From Cylindrotheca closterium (lineage: Eukaryota > Bacillariophyta > Bacillariophyceae > Bacillariales > Bacillariaceae), in the NCBI GenBank assembly GCA_933822405.4, contig CAKOGP040001013.1, positions 1-33,887 of the forward strand: a stretch of DNA of 33,887 nucleotides, written 5' to 3'. Shown here one piece after another: positions 11,201 through 22,238 of the stretch (positions within the stretch are counted from its first letter, which is position 1; every line of letters starts with the position of its first letter). Under the pieces are notes generated by a model. That model did no database searches and was not told the origin of the DNA. It was given only the letters and a program-made list of their open reading frames with translations. A program made the translations under genes and the position numbers.

Positions 11201-14200
11201 TTGTTTTTACAATTAATCCCAGTGGAGGGGATTGGAAGAACCGTTCAACTACAAGTCCAGCTCTTTTCAATCGATGTGTTGTTGACTGGTTTGGAACATG
11301 GGGAAGTAAGGCAATGGGTGAAGTTGGAAAAGAGTTCACCTTGAGACTCGATATGGGTGATGCGGAATCAATTGGTGGCTCTTGGGGCATCGGGGAAGGC
11401 GAATCGTTGATGGAAAGAGTAGCAGCAGTGTTTGAGGGTGCAAATGAGGGAGGGCTTAGACAAGCAGTTGTAGCAGCACTGGTGGACATCCACAAGATCG
11501 CAAAGACAACGGCGGAGTCTGCAGCGGCAGAACCAAGCAGTATCACTCGTACATACTTGTCCCCTCGAGATTACCTCACGTTAATAAAAAACTTCGTGAC
11601 CTGCTTGAACAAACGCCGAGAAGAAGTCGAAGATGAGCAGCTTCATGTGAATGCCGGCTTAGAAAAGCTGCGACAGACACAAGAAAATGTTGCCGAATTG
11701 AAGCTGAGTCTCGGAGCAAAGACTAGAGAGCTGAAGGAAAAGGAAACTCTTGCGAACGAAAAACTTCAACAGATGGTTGCAGATCAAAACATTGCAGAGA
11801 AGAGAAAAGCAGAGGCTGAAAAGATGAGTACAGAAGTCAAAAAGCAGCAGATAGAAATTGACAAGCGAAAAAGTGAAGCGCAGCGCGATTTAGATGAAGC
11901 AGAACCAGCCTTGAGAAGCGCTCAACAGAGTGTCCGAGGCATAAAAAAACGCGACCTGGACGAAGTCCGCAATCTTGCACGTCCGCCAAATAATGTGAAG
12001 CTTACATTGGAGTGTGTTGCAATTATGCTTGGAGAAAAAAGGACAGAATGGACTGATGTCCGAAAGCTTTTGAGCAAGAGTGATTTCATTACCAATATTT
12101 TGAACTTTGATGCTGACAAGCTGTCTTCGAAGCAAATCCAACTGGTGCAAGAGAAGTATCTTGGGGGCAATCCTGAGCTTACAACGCAAACCGTGATGCG
12201 GAGTAGCAAAGCTTGTGGACCACTTTATATGTGGGCTGAATCGCAGATCAAGTATTCAACCGTCTACAATCGTATCCAGCCTCTTCGAGATGAAGTCGAG
12301 CAGCTAGAGAATGATTCTACGGTGGTGAAGGAAAAGCTTGAGACGGTAGAAAGTGAAGTCAATTCACTTGAGACATCTATTGCTCAATACAAGTCTGACT
12401 ACGCCCTTTTGATCAGAGACGTCGAAGCTCTGAAAGGAGAAATGGGAACAGTGACTACAAAGGTTGATAGGGCAGAGAGTCTTTTGAAATCACTTGGTCA
12501 TGAGAGTGAGCGTTGGCAAAAGAGTTCTGAAGGATTCCAAACTATTATGAGAAGTTTGGTTGGGGACGGTTTGTTGATGGCTGCGTTCCTTACCTATGCT
12601 GGTTTCTTTGACTTCAAAATCAGATCGCTGATGATGGCAAAATGGAAGAACACTCTTGATATTCTTGGAATCGAACATCGCGAAGATCTTGGCGTTGTTG
12701 AATCTTTGAGCAAAGCCTCTACTCGGCTTGCCTGGCAAGCAGAAGGGCTTCCTGCCGACCAGTTGAGCCTTGAGAATGGAGTCATTTTGGACGATTGTGT
12801 GAGATTCCCATTGGTCATTGATCCCTCTGGCCAGGCCATTTCATTCTTGATGAAGAAGTACCAAGATGACAAAATCCAGAAGACCAGTTTTTTGGATAAA
12901 GCTTTTATGAAGACACTAGCAGGTGCTGTTCGTTTTGGAACAGCTCTATTGGTGGAGAATGTCGAGCATATCGATCCAATTCTGAATCCACTTTTGAACA
13001 AAGAATTGCAACGAACAGGCGGCAGGACACTGGTCAGAATTGGAACAGAAGAGATTGATTACAGTCCAAGATTCAAAATCATTTTGAGTACCAAAAATCC
13101 AGCTGTTAAGCTAACACCTGACATCTGCTCGCGCGTTACGCTGGTGAATTTCACCGTGACACCTGCAAGTCTACAAAGCCAGAGTTTGAGTCATGTCGTA
13201 CGATGCGAGAAGCCGGAACTTGAATCCCAACGAGCGTCTTTACTGAAGCTTCAAGGAGAACAAAATGTCAAGCTCCGAGAGCTCGAAGATCAGATGCTCG
13301 CAAAGATCAGTGCATGTGAAGGGAGTATCCTCGATGATGATCAAGTTGTTGCTGGTATGGAAGTACTGATGAAAGAAGGATCTCAAGTAGAAGAGCAAAT
13401 TGCGCGTAGCGAAGAGGTAATGACGCAAGTGCATCTGGCAGTTTCTCGTTTTGAACCATTTGCAGTTTTCTGTCGAAAGGTTTTCATTCTGCTTGGAGCA
13501 CTTCGTGACATCAACTTCCTATACGAGTTTAGTTCTACAGCATTCATGGTTATTCTTGAAGATGTTTTGCAAAATGCGCAGAAGTCGGGCTCTGAAGATG
13601 AAACAGTGAGAATTGGAGCCTTGAAACAAGCTTTCTTTAACGAGATTTGTGCTCGAGTGGCACGTGGGTTGAAGGCTGACGACAAAGTTGTATTTGCTTT
13701 GCTGTTGGGACGTTTGTTCACTGGTGACGAATCAATGGGTACACAAGATGCAATCTCTCCTAACGTTTATATCAATGAAATCACTGCTCTTGGGGACGAT
13801 TTCCCCTGGCAAGGTCGTGGCCTGAATGAGCTCATGAATGTCACAGAGAAAGAGCTAGGACCAACAGTTCCTCTTATGTTGTGCAGCGCTCCGGGACACG
13901 ATGTTAGTGGGAGAATCGAAGCCATGGCCCGAGAGTTCCAGAAAGAACTTTCTTCAATCGCAATGGGAAGTTCCGAAGGATTTGAGAGTGTCGATTCCCT
14001 GTTCAGTGCAGCATCAAAACGTGGATCTTGGTTGATGCTGAAAAATTGCCACCTGTGCACAGACTGGCTTCAAGAAACGTTCGTGAAGAGGCTGCAGTCC
14101 TTGGGGCAGAACACGCACCCTGACTTTCGTCTCTTTATTACCTGTGAAATCAATCCCAAGCTTCCTACCGCTTTATTGAGATTGAGTGACACAATTGTTG

Positions 14201-14817
14201 CTGAAGCTCCAACTGGTCTCAAGGCATCCATCACTAGATTTTTTTCCAGCATTTCACATAATCGTTTTGACAGTCCTGTCCGAAATCGACTTTACTTGCT
14301 ATTGGCATGGACCCATGCTGTCATTCAAGAAAGGTTGCGCTATGTCCCACAAGGGTGGTCTGAAAAGTATGAATTTACTGAAGCTGATTCTACTCATGCA
14401 TTGGATGTAATTGATGCTCTTATCAAGGATATGAGTAGTGAGGCTGATGCACTTGATCCAGAAAAACTTCCTTGGGATGCCATCCGATCCACTCTCAGAA
14501 AGGGTGTCTTCGGTGGTCGTGTGACCCAGCCTGTCGATCAAGATGCATTGGACAAGCTCGTAAACGACCTCTTTGTCCCTGAGAGTTTCAACTTAGGTTT
14601 TCAACTTGTGGTTGGTCTACCAGATGCACCAACATTGCCAGAGGGAACATCCAAAGAAGAATGCTTCTCTTGGATTGCATCCCTCACAACACACAGTCCT
14701 CCAACTTTTGTCGGTCTTGGTGCAGATGCAGAGCAGGAGTTGGAATTTCGCAAAGCGCAGTCCATCAAAGAAAAGATTGACCGGGTTGCCGCAAAACAGG
14801 CGAAAGAAGATTCCTAA
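2204..14817 (+). CDS. DYNC1H1: Cytoplasmic dynein 1 heavy chain lacking the C-terminal domain
   Basis: Motor subunit of cytoplasmic dynein, moving cargo toward microtubule minus ends. Exons are 2204-8922 and 8988-14817, giving about 4182 aa. Visible parts: tail and linker (residues 1 to about 1800); AAA1 with Walker A GPAGTGKT (near 1855) and CFDEFNR (near 1906); AAA2 GPCGVGKS (near 2147); AAA3 GPPGSGKT (near 2506) with FCDEINLP; AAA4 GDSGAGKT (near 2851) with FDEANVL; a coiled-coil stalk from about 3110 to 3430 around the microtubule-binding domain (near 3236-3320); AAA5 and AAA6 (near 3875). The AAA1 block [20 protein letters not shown] and the AAA5 NFTVTPASLQSQ block are of dynein-1 type, not dynein-2. 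All four P-loops are intact. The protein ends shortly after the PTFVGLGADAEQELEF segment that closes AAA6, so the roughly 380-residue C-terminal domain of animal dynein-1 is absent. No continuation is visible before the Rab gene. Confidence 0.96.
8923..8987 (+). other. Dynein intron, 65 nt, phase 2
   Basis: The donor is AATAG|GTGAGT and the acceptor is GAAACAG|TGTG. A perfect TACTAAC branch site lies at 8962-8968. Splicing joins AG to T and restores a Ser codon inside the conserved AAA2 stretch DPEWAENLN-S-VLDDNK. It is the only intron in this 12.6-kb gene. Confidence 0.95.
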
Positions 14818-14997
14818 ACTAATATTTACGCTATCAATCTGTCTATTGGTCCGTCTTGTCTATTTGTTGAGTTCCGAAAATCAGATTTCGAAAAATTAGT
14901 TGGATGGCATATGGCTTATTTCAGTAGTTCTGTCATGGTAGTATTTCTCTCCACTCAGAAAGATACAAGGTGTGCTAAAAAATATTTTATTCTTTTT
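14818..14997. other. Convergent intergenic region between dynein and Rab11
   Basis: This 180-bp AT-rich gap holds both 3' ends. It contains T-rich and A-rich runs near 14980-15000. No coding continuation of dynein is visible in any frame, and no homologue of the missing dynein C-terminal domain. Confidence 0.6.
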
Positions 14998-15645
14998 TTA
15001 AACAGACGCGCAGCACCCCTTCTTCTGGTTGCTGTCTTGGCTCAAACTAATGGTTTTTCCTGCAGTCAAAGAAGGTTGATTTGCAGCTTCCTCCGCGGCA
15101 ACATTCCGGCGGGACATCAACCTGTAAATTTCGGTCAGGATTCTCTGGAAAGCAGTGTCTACTCCGCTAGCATCCAAAGCAGAGGTTTCAATGAATGCAA
15201 GATTGTGCTGTTCAGAGAACGCCATCGCCTCATCCGTCTCCACTGCACGGAGATGACGCAAATCGCTTTTGTTTCCCACAAGCATAACTACAATGTTTGC
15301 TTCCGCATGATCACGCAATTCTTTCAACCAACGTTCAACATTCTCAAAAGTTCCGTGTTTCGAGATGTCATACACAAGCAAGGCACCAACGGCTCCTCTA
15401 TAATAAGCTGATGTGATGGCACGGTAACGTTCTTGACCTGCAGTATCCCAAATTTGGGCCTTGATGGTTTTTCCTTCAGCTTGAATGGATTTTGTTGCAA
15501 ATTCAACTCCGATGGTGGACTTCGATTCTAAATTGAATTCATTGCGTGTGAAACGAGAGAGCAAGTTGGATTTTCCAACCCCTGAGTCACCAATCAAAAC
15601 AATCTTGAACAAATAATCATATTCCTCATCTACTCGAGCGGCCAT
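14998..15645 (-). CDS. RAB11: Rab11-family small GTPase
   Basis: A 215-aa Rab GTPase, intronless. G1 is GDSGVGKS (residues 19-26), the switch I region has TIGVEF (44-49), G3 is [13 protein letters not shown] (from 66), G4 is NKSD and G5 is ETSALD. The start [20 protein letters not shown] and the block [19 protein letters not shown] are typical of Rab11/RabA. The C-terminus KKGCCASV carries the two cysteines for geranylgeranylation. Rab11 proteins act in recycling-endosome and trans-Golgi traffic and in cytokinesis. The length is normal and no key residue is missing. The gene faces dynein tail to tail. Rab11 vesicles are dynein cargo in animals, but adjacency here is no evidence of linkage. 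Confidence 0.96.
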   Translation of the reverse strand: MAARVDEEYDYLFKIVLIGDSGVGKSNLLSRFTRNEFNLESKSTIGVEFATKSIQAEGKTIKAQIWDTAGQERYRAITSAYYRGAVGALLVYDISKHGTFENVERWLKELRDHAEANIVVMLVGNKSDLRHLRAVETDEAMAFSEQHNLAFIETSALDASGVDTAFQRILTEIYRLMSRRNVAAEEAANQPSLTAGKTISLSQDSNQKKGCCASV

Positions 15646-16298
15646 GTTTGTCTTTTCAATCCTTCACTCTACAAGTTTGATGACAGTGGCGATGACCTGG
15701 GCAGAGAATGATTCGGAGCACGACGTTCCGGTAGTTGGACTAATCTAGATCCTTATTTGCAAAATTATATACAGACATGAAAATTTTAGATCAAAAGCAA
15801 GCCGTGCGTGTCCTTGACCGTTTCAAACCGAAACGTTGTCTCCATTCTCCATTTGTCTAGACTCAAGGTGATGAACCCAAAAAGAGCATCCTGATACAAA
15901 AGTGTAGCTCATCGTTGCGCAACGGTACGAAGAGAACAGCACCTTATTAAAAAACTAAGAAATGTTGTCTAGGACTACTGATTTGATGTGTCATGACAAA
16001 ACAAAACACAAACTTCCTGTCTTGATATATGAAAATCATAGCTGTTACTTTGCGGGTCGGACAATAGGAAGGGAATTGGTCCAATACTCTTCGATTTCTC
16101 TGATTTGCAAGTTCCTCTGAACAACAATAACGCTCTTCACAAATAAACAATTTCAGGTGGAACAACCCATTCTTCCAAAAGTCAATCAGACTCAAGTTCA
16201 GATCAGACCTGGGAAAATGTCCCATTCCAAACAATAGTCGAGAAAGCTTGGAAGAGCGCATGCAAGATAGCAATTTTAAATCACAATGCAGTTGACAT
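15646..16298. promoter_or_regulatory. Rab11 upstream region and 3' flank of the GON4L-like gene
   Basis: This 650-bp stretch has no supported gene. A TATA-like sequence reading TGTATATAATTTT on the minus strand lies at about 15761-15773, roughly 115-125 bp upstream of the Rab11 ATG and correctly oriented. The rest is AT-rich, with short ORFs that show no recognisable motifs. Confidence 0.4.
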
Positions 16299-19200
16299 TC
16301 AGAAGTCTAACTTGTGTTTCGGATATGAACCCTGTCGCTCAGTTTTTTTTGTTCCTCCAACAACGGTAGCGAAAAAGGATTGTTTCACTTCTTTCCTCTT
16401 CATATCTCTACGTTCCAAGCCTTTCTTGAAAGGGGAGTTACTCAACGCGCTTAGTGCCGATATTGCATCAAGATCATTCGCCATGAGATGTTCACCAAAA
16501 GCTGTTGATTTCGATGGTGTAGAGGGAACATTTGCCCGCTGGTCCCTTGACGCTCCTTCGAATCGCTGTTGACTTTCTTCCGAGATATTGAAGTCACAAT
16601 ATCTGAACTCATCTACGCTTTGATCATTTACAAGGCGAGAAACAGAACTTGGAGGTGGAGAAAGAAGTCCTGAGGCACGAAGACTTTTGTTTTTGATAGA
16701 ATTCAATGCACCGTTCGGGGAAGGTCGGAATCCAGGAGACAGTCCAATAGGAGTACCAGTCATCGAGAAGAAGTTTGGCCGCTTAGGTGTCGATGGCAAG
16801 GGAGTCGCAGGGTTGGGCTTTTGCCTAGCTTGCTTTTTCGGGGTGTTTTTATTGGGGTCAGCTTTGTTTGCTACACTTTTCGAGACAATTTCCTTCGAAT
16901 TAAGTCTTGAATGCTCCTCATTCTTCGAAGAACTCTCTAGAACTCGAGACATTATGCTTGCTCGAGCGACAGTGGGAGGTTCAGTGTCGTGCTGGCGAGA
17001 GGCTTCTGACTGAAGTATCGACAAACCGCTCATGGAATCAGAATCTAGCTCCATTTGAGGTAGCTTTGATAAGTTCGAGCGCATCGGACTTTTTGTCAGG
17101 CTGTTTTCTATAACATCGTCAGGCTGGCTTGCAGGATCGTTCTCAAGCATCTTCTTTACCCGAGATAGTTGCGACCATTCTTCTCCGGTACCATCTACTA
17201 GCTGCTCGAACGCAAGCCGTGAAGAAGAAAGTTCGCTGCCAAAGTTAGTGTCTATGAATGAAAGTTTTGACGAATGCGTGGAAAGTTTTGCAGATGGCTG
17301 TTTGGAAGTGGAGGCTTGGGCTACAGGAGCCAGTTTCATCCTTCCAGCTGTTATCCCGTTTCGCGACGTGTCGGCAGGTGGTTTTAGGCAGTGTAACGCA
17401 GAAAGCGGAGCTCCGGAATCATAATTTACAACCTCAGCAGATTGAACGGAAGGGGTACTTTTCAAAGCTGAAACAGATACCGAGTCGGCTTTTGGCGGAC
17501 GCAGAAAAGCCAGAGATGCTGCTGCTTTCTCTATGCTCATTCGCGGGACCTTCAATTGAACAGAAATCTTGGTTGCAGCTACCGCGTTGCTAAGCTTGCC
17601 ACCAGTCTTCGTTGGTGGTGGTCGCAATGCCGCAGCTGGAGTGAATAGTTTCCGCGTTAACCCTTGTCCTTTTGACGGTTTGGAAGAAACAGCTTCCCAC
17701 TTTGAGTTTCGTGCTACGGTTGCCTTGACCCTTCGTTCTAAGACTTGGTATCGTTTGCGTAGGTGCCCACGGTCTCTGTGTGGAATCAAACGAGCACCTA
17801 GTTCGGCCCACATGTGCCCCATTAATGGTACTGCCTTAAGAAGTGTCAAGTCTTCCTCCAAGGACCATCTATGGACATTCAATATAGCTGGGGGATCAAC
17901 TGTCTTGAGTTCCAACTCGTTGACTTTCGCCTCATCGATATCATCAACGGATTCAAGCTTTGGAGGTTCGTCAAGACAGCCCTTCTCATCAATAGTTATG
18001 CCGTGCGCCTTGTAGAGCATCACGCACAATTTCGAATAGCGCTGAGAGATAATATTCACCGACCGATCTGGCAAATATCTGTCAGCAATTAGAATCCACT
18101 GTTTCTCTCCGTACAAATTTACGCCTCTCAAAACCAAATTATCTTCACCGCTAGTAAACAAGTTCCGATTTCTTCGCAAGAAAAGATCTTGCTCGTCTTT
18201 ACATGGTTCCTTGAATAATTCGCCAAAAAACTCTCCACAGTCACAAAAATTGTCTGTTATTTTTCTTTCCCCAGGAACGAGCATTTCTTCGATGTTTGCC
18301 CCTGCTTGTCGAAGTACCATCCGACATGCCTCACCGTGTGTAGGAAGCTCAAGAATACTCCCTGGCTTCTTGATTCCAGCCACGCTCCTATCGATGGTGG
18401 CAAAGGTTTCCTTGAGCTTGACTAGACCGAGAATGTCAAATGTTGTTCGCTTTGGCCAATTGGATCCCTGCTGTAGAGATTGAGAAAAAGCCAATCTTGT
18501 AAGCGGACGATCCTTTTGATTTTGGTGTGACGAATTGGAAGTTTCCGCAAATTTTGACAAAAGAGATCTTCTTCCTGGCAACGAAATTGTGGAATCGTCA
18601 CTTTTGGAAACAGTGTCACCTAACTGTATGGAATTTCTGATTGCATCTTTTCGGTTCTGATCTAGGTCTTGAAGCATTCCAACCGCCCCGTCCAGGATTT
18701 CTGCCAAGTCGTCCGCGGTTTCACCTGAAAGAAAATCAGACTTTTCCTTGTCGAGCTTCTGAAAATGTGCTGCCCGGATGCCCAAGATAGCCTGTTGTAC
18801 CAGAAGCTGATAGTGCTGAGCGAGAAGATGTCGCAATTGTTGAGTTTGCTGGTACGTAACCTGCGCTCTAGGACCTTGACGAGCAGCATCTCTCAAAGGT
18901 GTTGCTGGGGAATCTGTTCTGGTGTCAGGAAGAGCCCTGGTGCACTGCGGCTTAATTGTCACTTCTGGGCTTTTGCAACTTGGTGAAGAGGGTGTGATTG
19001 CGTTGGATGGATTTGTTGTCTTCGACGTCATGAGTGATTGAACAGCCGCCTCTAGGTCCTCTTCGAGCAAACTGCCAAGCTCTTCCTCTAAATCATGGTA
19101 CATCGAGGCTTCAAAGTCGGGAAGCTGTACAGGAGACGAAGACAACGGGGAGGATAGTGTTGGAGTTGATGTTGCAACTTCAGTCGTACTTGGCAAATCA

Positions 19201-19688
19201 GTGTTGTACATTTCGCTCAAATCATTTTCATCATCGTCCTCATCGTCATCGTCTACATCTGACAGTTGAAACTCCTCATCGTCATTGTCCGCTGCGGCAA
19301 ACATTGCGTCGTCCAGGTTGAGGCTCTTCACGAATAGGACGTAGTCTTCGTCCCCTTCAAACGTTGTAACCCTGGGTGGACCGACTACGGGGACCTGTGC
19401 TTTCGGTTTTAGGTCGTCTCTATAATTGAGCATCGCGTCTGTTCTCTGCGGATTCACCGTAGATGAAATGGATGATATGCTCACGTTGCTTTGTCTCGCA
19501 ACCTTGCGAATGGGTCCAGGTTCAGAAGTCTGTATTGTGCTAGGCGATTTTCTCTTTGCCGTAGACGAGATGCCACTCAAGGCATAAGCCCTGGCTTCTG
19601 CCTTGATTCTTTTCTCGTGCTCGGGATCCACGGGGACGTTGGGCATGTACGAAGCTGGCGTATTTGCACCCGCCTTGTTTGGGGCCAT
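16299..19688 (-). CDS. GON4L-like nuclear regulator with SANT/Myb domains
   Basis: A 1129-aa intronless ORF. The N-terminal third is disordered, with an acidic run (SDVDDDDEDDDENDLSE, near 143-159). A conserved QQTQQLRHLLAQHYQLLVQQ helix follows at about 272-310. Residues about 500-560 form a SANT/Myb-like domain (NLFTSGEDNLVLRGVNLYG..W..IADRYLPDRS), and a second Myb-like repeat (HRWSLEEDLTLLKAVPLMG..W) lies near 602-655. The QQ helix followed by an F(T)..EDNLL.LGL..FG domain is the arrangement I know from GON-4-like (GON4L/YARP) transcriptional co-regulators, and I assign it on that basis. The C-terminal 450 residues are Ser/Pro/Lys rich, with repeated TPxK/SPxK-like sites that suggest CDK phosphorylation. 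A different Myb/SANT chromatin protein remains possible. Confidence 0.75.
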   Translation of the reverse strand: MAPNKAGANTPASYMPNVPVDPEHEKRIKAEARAYALSGISSTAKRKSPSTIQTSEPGPIRKVARQSNVSISSISSTVNPQRTDAMLNYRDDLKPKAQVPVVGPPRVTTFEGDEDYVLFVKSLNLDDAMFAAADNDDEEFQLSDVDDDDEDDDENDLSEMYNTDLPSTTEVATSTPTLSSPLSSSPVQLPDFEASMYHDLEEELGSLLEEDLEAAVQSLMTSKTTNPSNAITPSSPSCKSPEVTIKPQCTRALPDTRTDSPATPLRDAARQGPRAQVTYQQTQQLRHLLAQHYQLLVQQAILGIRAAHFQKLDKEKSDFLSGETADDLAEILDGAVGMLQDLDQNRKDAIRNSIQLGDTVSKSDDSTISLPGRRSLLSKFAETSNSSHQNQKDRPLTRLAFSQSLQQGSNWPKRTTFDILGLVKLKETFATIDRSVAGIKKPGSILELPTHGEACRMVLRQAGANIEEMLVPGERKITDNFCDCGEFFGELFKEPCKDEQDLFLRRNRNLFTSGEDNLVLRGVNLYGEKQWILIADRYLPDRSVNIISQRYSKLCVMLYKAHGITIDEKGCLDEPPKLESVDDIDEAKVNELELKTVDPPAILNVHRWSLEEDLTLLKAVPLMGHMWAELGARLIPHRDRGHLRKRYQVLERRVKATVARNSKWEAVSSKPSKGQGLTRKLFTPAAALRPPPTKTGGKLSNAVAATKISVQLKVPRMSIEKAAASLAFLRPPKADSVSVSALKSTPSVQSAEVVNYDSGAPLSALHCLKPPADTSRNGITAGRMKLAPVAQASTSKQPSAKLSTHSSKLSFIDTNFGSELSSSRLAFEQLVDGTGEEWSQLSRVKKMLENDPASQPDDVIENSLTKSPMRSNLSKLPQMELDSDSMSGLSILQSEASRQHDTEPPTVARASIMSRVLESSSKNEEHSRLNSKEIVSKSVANKADPNKNTPKKQARQKPNPATPLPSTPKRPNFFSMTGTPIGLSPGFRPSPNGALNSIKNKSLRASGLLSPPPSSVSRLVNDQSVDEFRYCDFNISEESQQRFEGASRDQRANVPSTPSKSTAFGEHLMANDLDAISALSALSNSPFKKGLERRDMKRKEVKQSFFATVVGGTKKTERQGSYPKHKLDF

Positions 19689-20125
19689 GCTGCTGTCGCA
19701 AGATAAAGCAGGAATGAGAGGACTAGGTCGTAGAACTCGATAGCGATTAAGTAAGACTTCTCGTTCAGTTCCCTTTGCCTCTCTATAGAAATAATATCTT
19801 CCAGCAACAAGCGGTAGTCAATTCGATGATTTTGCTTGATGCAAAAAAGAGTTTTGGCAATGGACTTGCTGCTTCGCGCCCAAATTGTAGTTTGGGTGTG
19901 GAGTGCGGAAAAAAGCTGGCCGTGCTTTGGAAAGTATTAATATATAACGTACCATACACAGGGTCATCGCTGCGCGAGGTGTGTAACCTAGACCGAAAAG
20001 ATGATCGTTTCTAGATTCCAGATTCCAGAACTACCAACCAATCATCAATTGAAACCCAACCGATAATTCTCCTTCCATCACAGTATCAGCATTTTGGCAT
20101 TCAGTAAATATTCTGGATTGAAATC
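19689..20125. promoter_or_regulatory. Divergent promoter region between the GON4L-like gene and ATIC
   Basis: These 437 bp separate two start codons pointing away from each other, so both promoters must lie here. A near-palindromic TATA-like stretch (ATTAATATATAACG, 19937-19950) is the only obvious core element. It is about 180 bp from the ATIC ATG and 250 bp from the GON4L-like ATG. No ORF of substance is present. Confidence 0.45.
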
Positions 20126-22126
20126 ATGGCCCACATTCTAACTGCTGTTGAAGGTACGTTTTCTCTCTCATTTTCAGTTTTCGTTGGTCACTTCGGATCC
20201 TTTCTTACTCCTCTTTTCAAAGGATCACAGGTGGATATTGTTCCTGTCCGTCGTGCCTTGGTCAGTGTATCGGACAAGGCAGGTATTGTTGAGTTTTGTA
20301 GCTTCCTAAGTTCGAAAGGAGTTGAGCTGTGAGTTCATGGATCACTTGTGGCGATCGTTCCAGTGAGTTAAACCACACGACTAACGTTCGAAGCTTTCTC
20401 ATTGCCGTAATGAAACAGACTTTCAACTGGCGGCACTGCCAAAAAGTTGCGAGAAGCTGGTCTCGAAGTCCAAGACGTCAGCGACTACACTGGTGCTGTC
20501 GAATGTTTAGATGGACGTGTGAAGACCTTGCACCCGAAGGTACACGGTGGATTGTTGGCTGTACGTGGAAATGAACAACATGAAAAGCAAATGGACGAGC
20601 AAGGAATGAAACCAATTGATATGACTATTTTGAATCTGTACCCATTCGAGGCCACTGTAGCCAAAGGTGCCGGTTTTGAACAGTGTATTGAGAATATCGA
20701 TATTGGTGGTCCATCGATGCTTCGTTCAACTGCGAAAAACCACGCATTTACCGCGATTGTCACGTCTCCCGAACAGTACTCAAAAATCCAAGAGGAGATC
20801 GAAACAAACGGTGGAACTTCTCTAGCCCTTCGCAAAGGCTTGGCAGCACAAGCATTTGCTTTGTCTGCAGCATATGACTCCTCGATCAGTTTATGGTTTG
20901 CAAACCAACTTTCCAGCGACGCTCCAGTGACTGCTCGCGTATACAAGCCCGAGTTCCCCTTGAAGTATGGATGCAATCCACATCAGAAACCAGCTTACAT
21001 TTCCTCTCGACTGGGATGTGATCTTCCTTTTGAGATTAAAAATGGAGTTCCTGGATATATCAACCTACTAGATGCCGCGAATGCTTGGCAATTAGTTTTG
21101 GAGCTGAAGCAGGCCACTGGATTGGCTGCCGCTTCTTCATTCAAGCACGTTAGTCCTGCCGGAGCAGCTGTTGCTGTATCACTGACTGATGCGGAGGCGA
21201 AAGCCTACGAAGTCACCGAGGAAACCCGTACTTCCCTGACACCTGCTGCACTTGCATATCTGAGAGCCCGTAACGCCGATCCAATGTGTTCTTTTGGTGA
21301 TTTCTGTGCCATCTCTGACGAAGTTGATGAGGCGACTGCCAAGTATTTGAAAAAGGAGATTAGCGATGGTATCGTTGCTCCATCATATACTCCCGAGGCC
21401 CTTGAAATCCTGAAGTCGAAGAAGGCTGGAAAGTTCATTGTATTGCAGGCCACACCAAATTATCATCCCGGAGATGTTGAATACAGAGAGGTCTACGGAA
21501 TGACTTTCTCCCAAAAGAGAAACGACGTAATCATTGGAAAGGACCACATGCAGAAGGTGGTCACTTCGACTACAAATCTTGGTGACGGTGCTGTTCGTGA
21601 TCTCATTGTTGCATCGATTTGCATCAAGTACACTCAATCGAATTCAGTGGGGTTCGCCAAAGATGGTATGATGGTAGGCGTAGGGGCAGGTCAACAATCT
21701 CGTGTTGATTGTGTGAAATTGGCGGGACGCAAAGTAACCACATGGTATTTGCGCCAGCACCCCAAGGTTCTGGCATTGCCATTCAAGGAGGGTATTAAGA
21801 GACAAGACAGAGTCAACGCAAGGGTACGCTACATCGAAGGTGACTTTACCGCGGAAGAAAAGACACGCTGGGAAGAACATTTCACCGAGACACCAGCTAT
21901 TTTGACTGAAGAAGAAAAAGCTGATTTTATGAAGGGTTCGAGTGGGGTGAGTATTAGTTCTGACGCATTTTTCCCGTTCAGAGATTCGATTGACCACGCC
22001 TCCAAGTTAGGCGTCTCGTTTGTTGCTCAACCTGGTGGCAGCGTGCAAGATAAGCAGGTCACCGAAGCCTGCGACGAGTACGGCATGGCCATGTGCTTCA
22101 CAGGGACCCGTCTCTTCCACCACTAG
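20126..22126 (+). CDS. ATIC: Bifunctional AICAR transformylase / IMP cyclohydrolase
   Basis: Catalyses the last two steps of de novo purine synthesis: formylation of AICAR with 10-formyl-THF, then cyclisation to IMP. The exon model is 20126-20153, 20223-20328 and 20419-22126, giving 613 aa (human ATIC has 592). The N-terminal MGS-like cyclohydrolase domain shows [36 protein letters not shown] and [15 protein letters not shown]. The transformylase domain shows [12 protein letters not shown] (near 225) and [12 protein letters not shown] (near 285, with the catalytic Lys-His pair). The protein ends in the family-typical TGTRLFHH. The join at 20328/20419 restores [13 protein letters not shown] exactly. 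Exon 1 codes a short MAHILTAVE leader that does not look like a targeting peptide, so a cytosolic location is likely. Confidence 0.95.
20154..20222 (+). other. ATIC intron 1, 69 nt, phase 1, stop-free
   Basis: The donor is GAAG|GTACGT. The acceptor chosen is the AAAG at 20222, preceded by a long pyrimidine tract. The alternative AG at 20230 would break the frame. The intron is 23 codons long with no in-frame stop, so retention would add 23 residues without ending translation. An unspliced reading cannot be excluded from sequence alone. Confidence 0.7.
20329..20418 (+). other. ATIC intron 2, 90 nt, phase 2
   Basis: The donor is GAGCT|GTGAGT and the acceptor TGAAACAG|ACTTTC. The intron has an in-frame TGA directly at the donor. 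Removal joins CT+A to give Leu and restores the conserved LSTGGTAK motif of the cyclohydrolase domain. A CTAAC at 20381-20385 may be the branch site. Confidence 0.93.
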
Positions 22127-22238
22127 AATTTAATATTCGCTATACATGCAAAACACCTTCTGCCGAAATACATCTATAGTTATCCTTGAAAACGACCTTG
22201 ATGAGTGGTACATTCAACGGCAGTGGCCTACATAAAAC

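Noticed and set aside
2204..14817. Dynein-2 (intraflagellar) or axonemal dynein heavy chain
   Set aside because: The AAA1 block [15 protein letters not shown] and the AAA5/AAA6 linker wording match cytoplasmic dynein-1 and not the dynein-2 or axonemal versions.
14998..15411. Plus-strand ORF opposite Rab11
   Set aside because: It is the antisense shadow of a fully conserved Rab11 gene.
20154..20230. ATIC intron 1 ending at the CACAG at 20230
   Set aside because: A 77-nt intron would put the downstream conserved [10 protein letters not shown] sequence out of frame.
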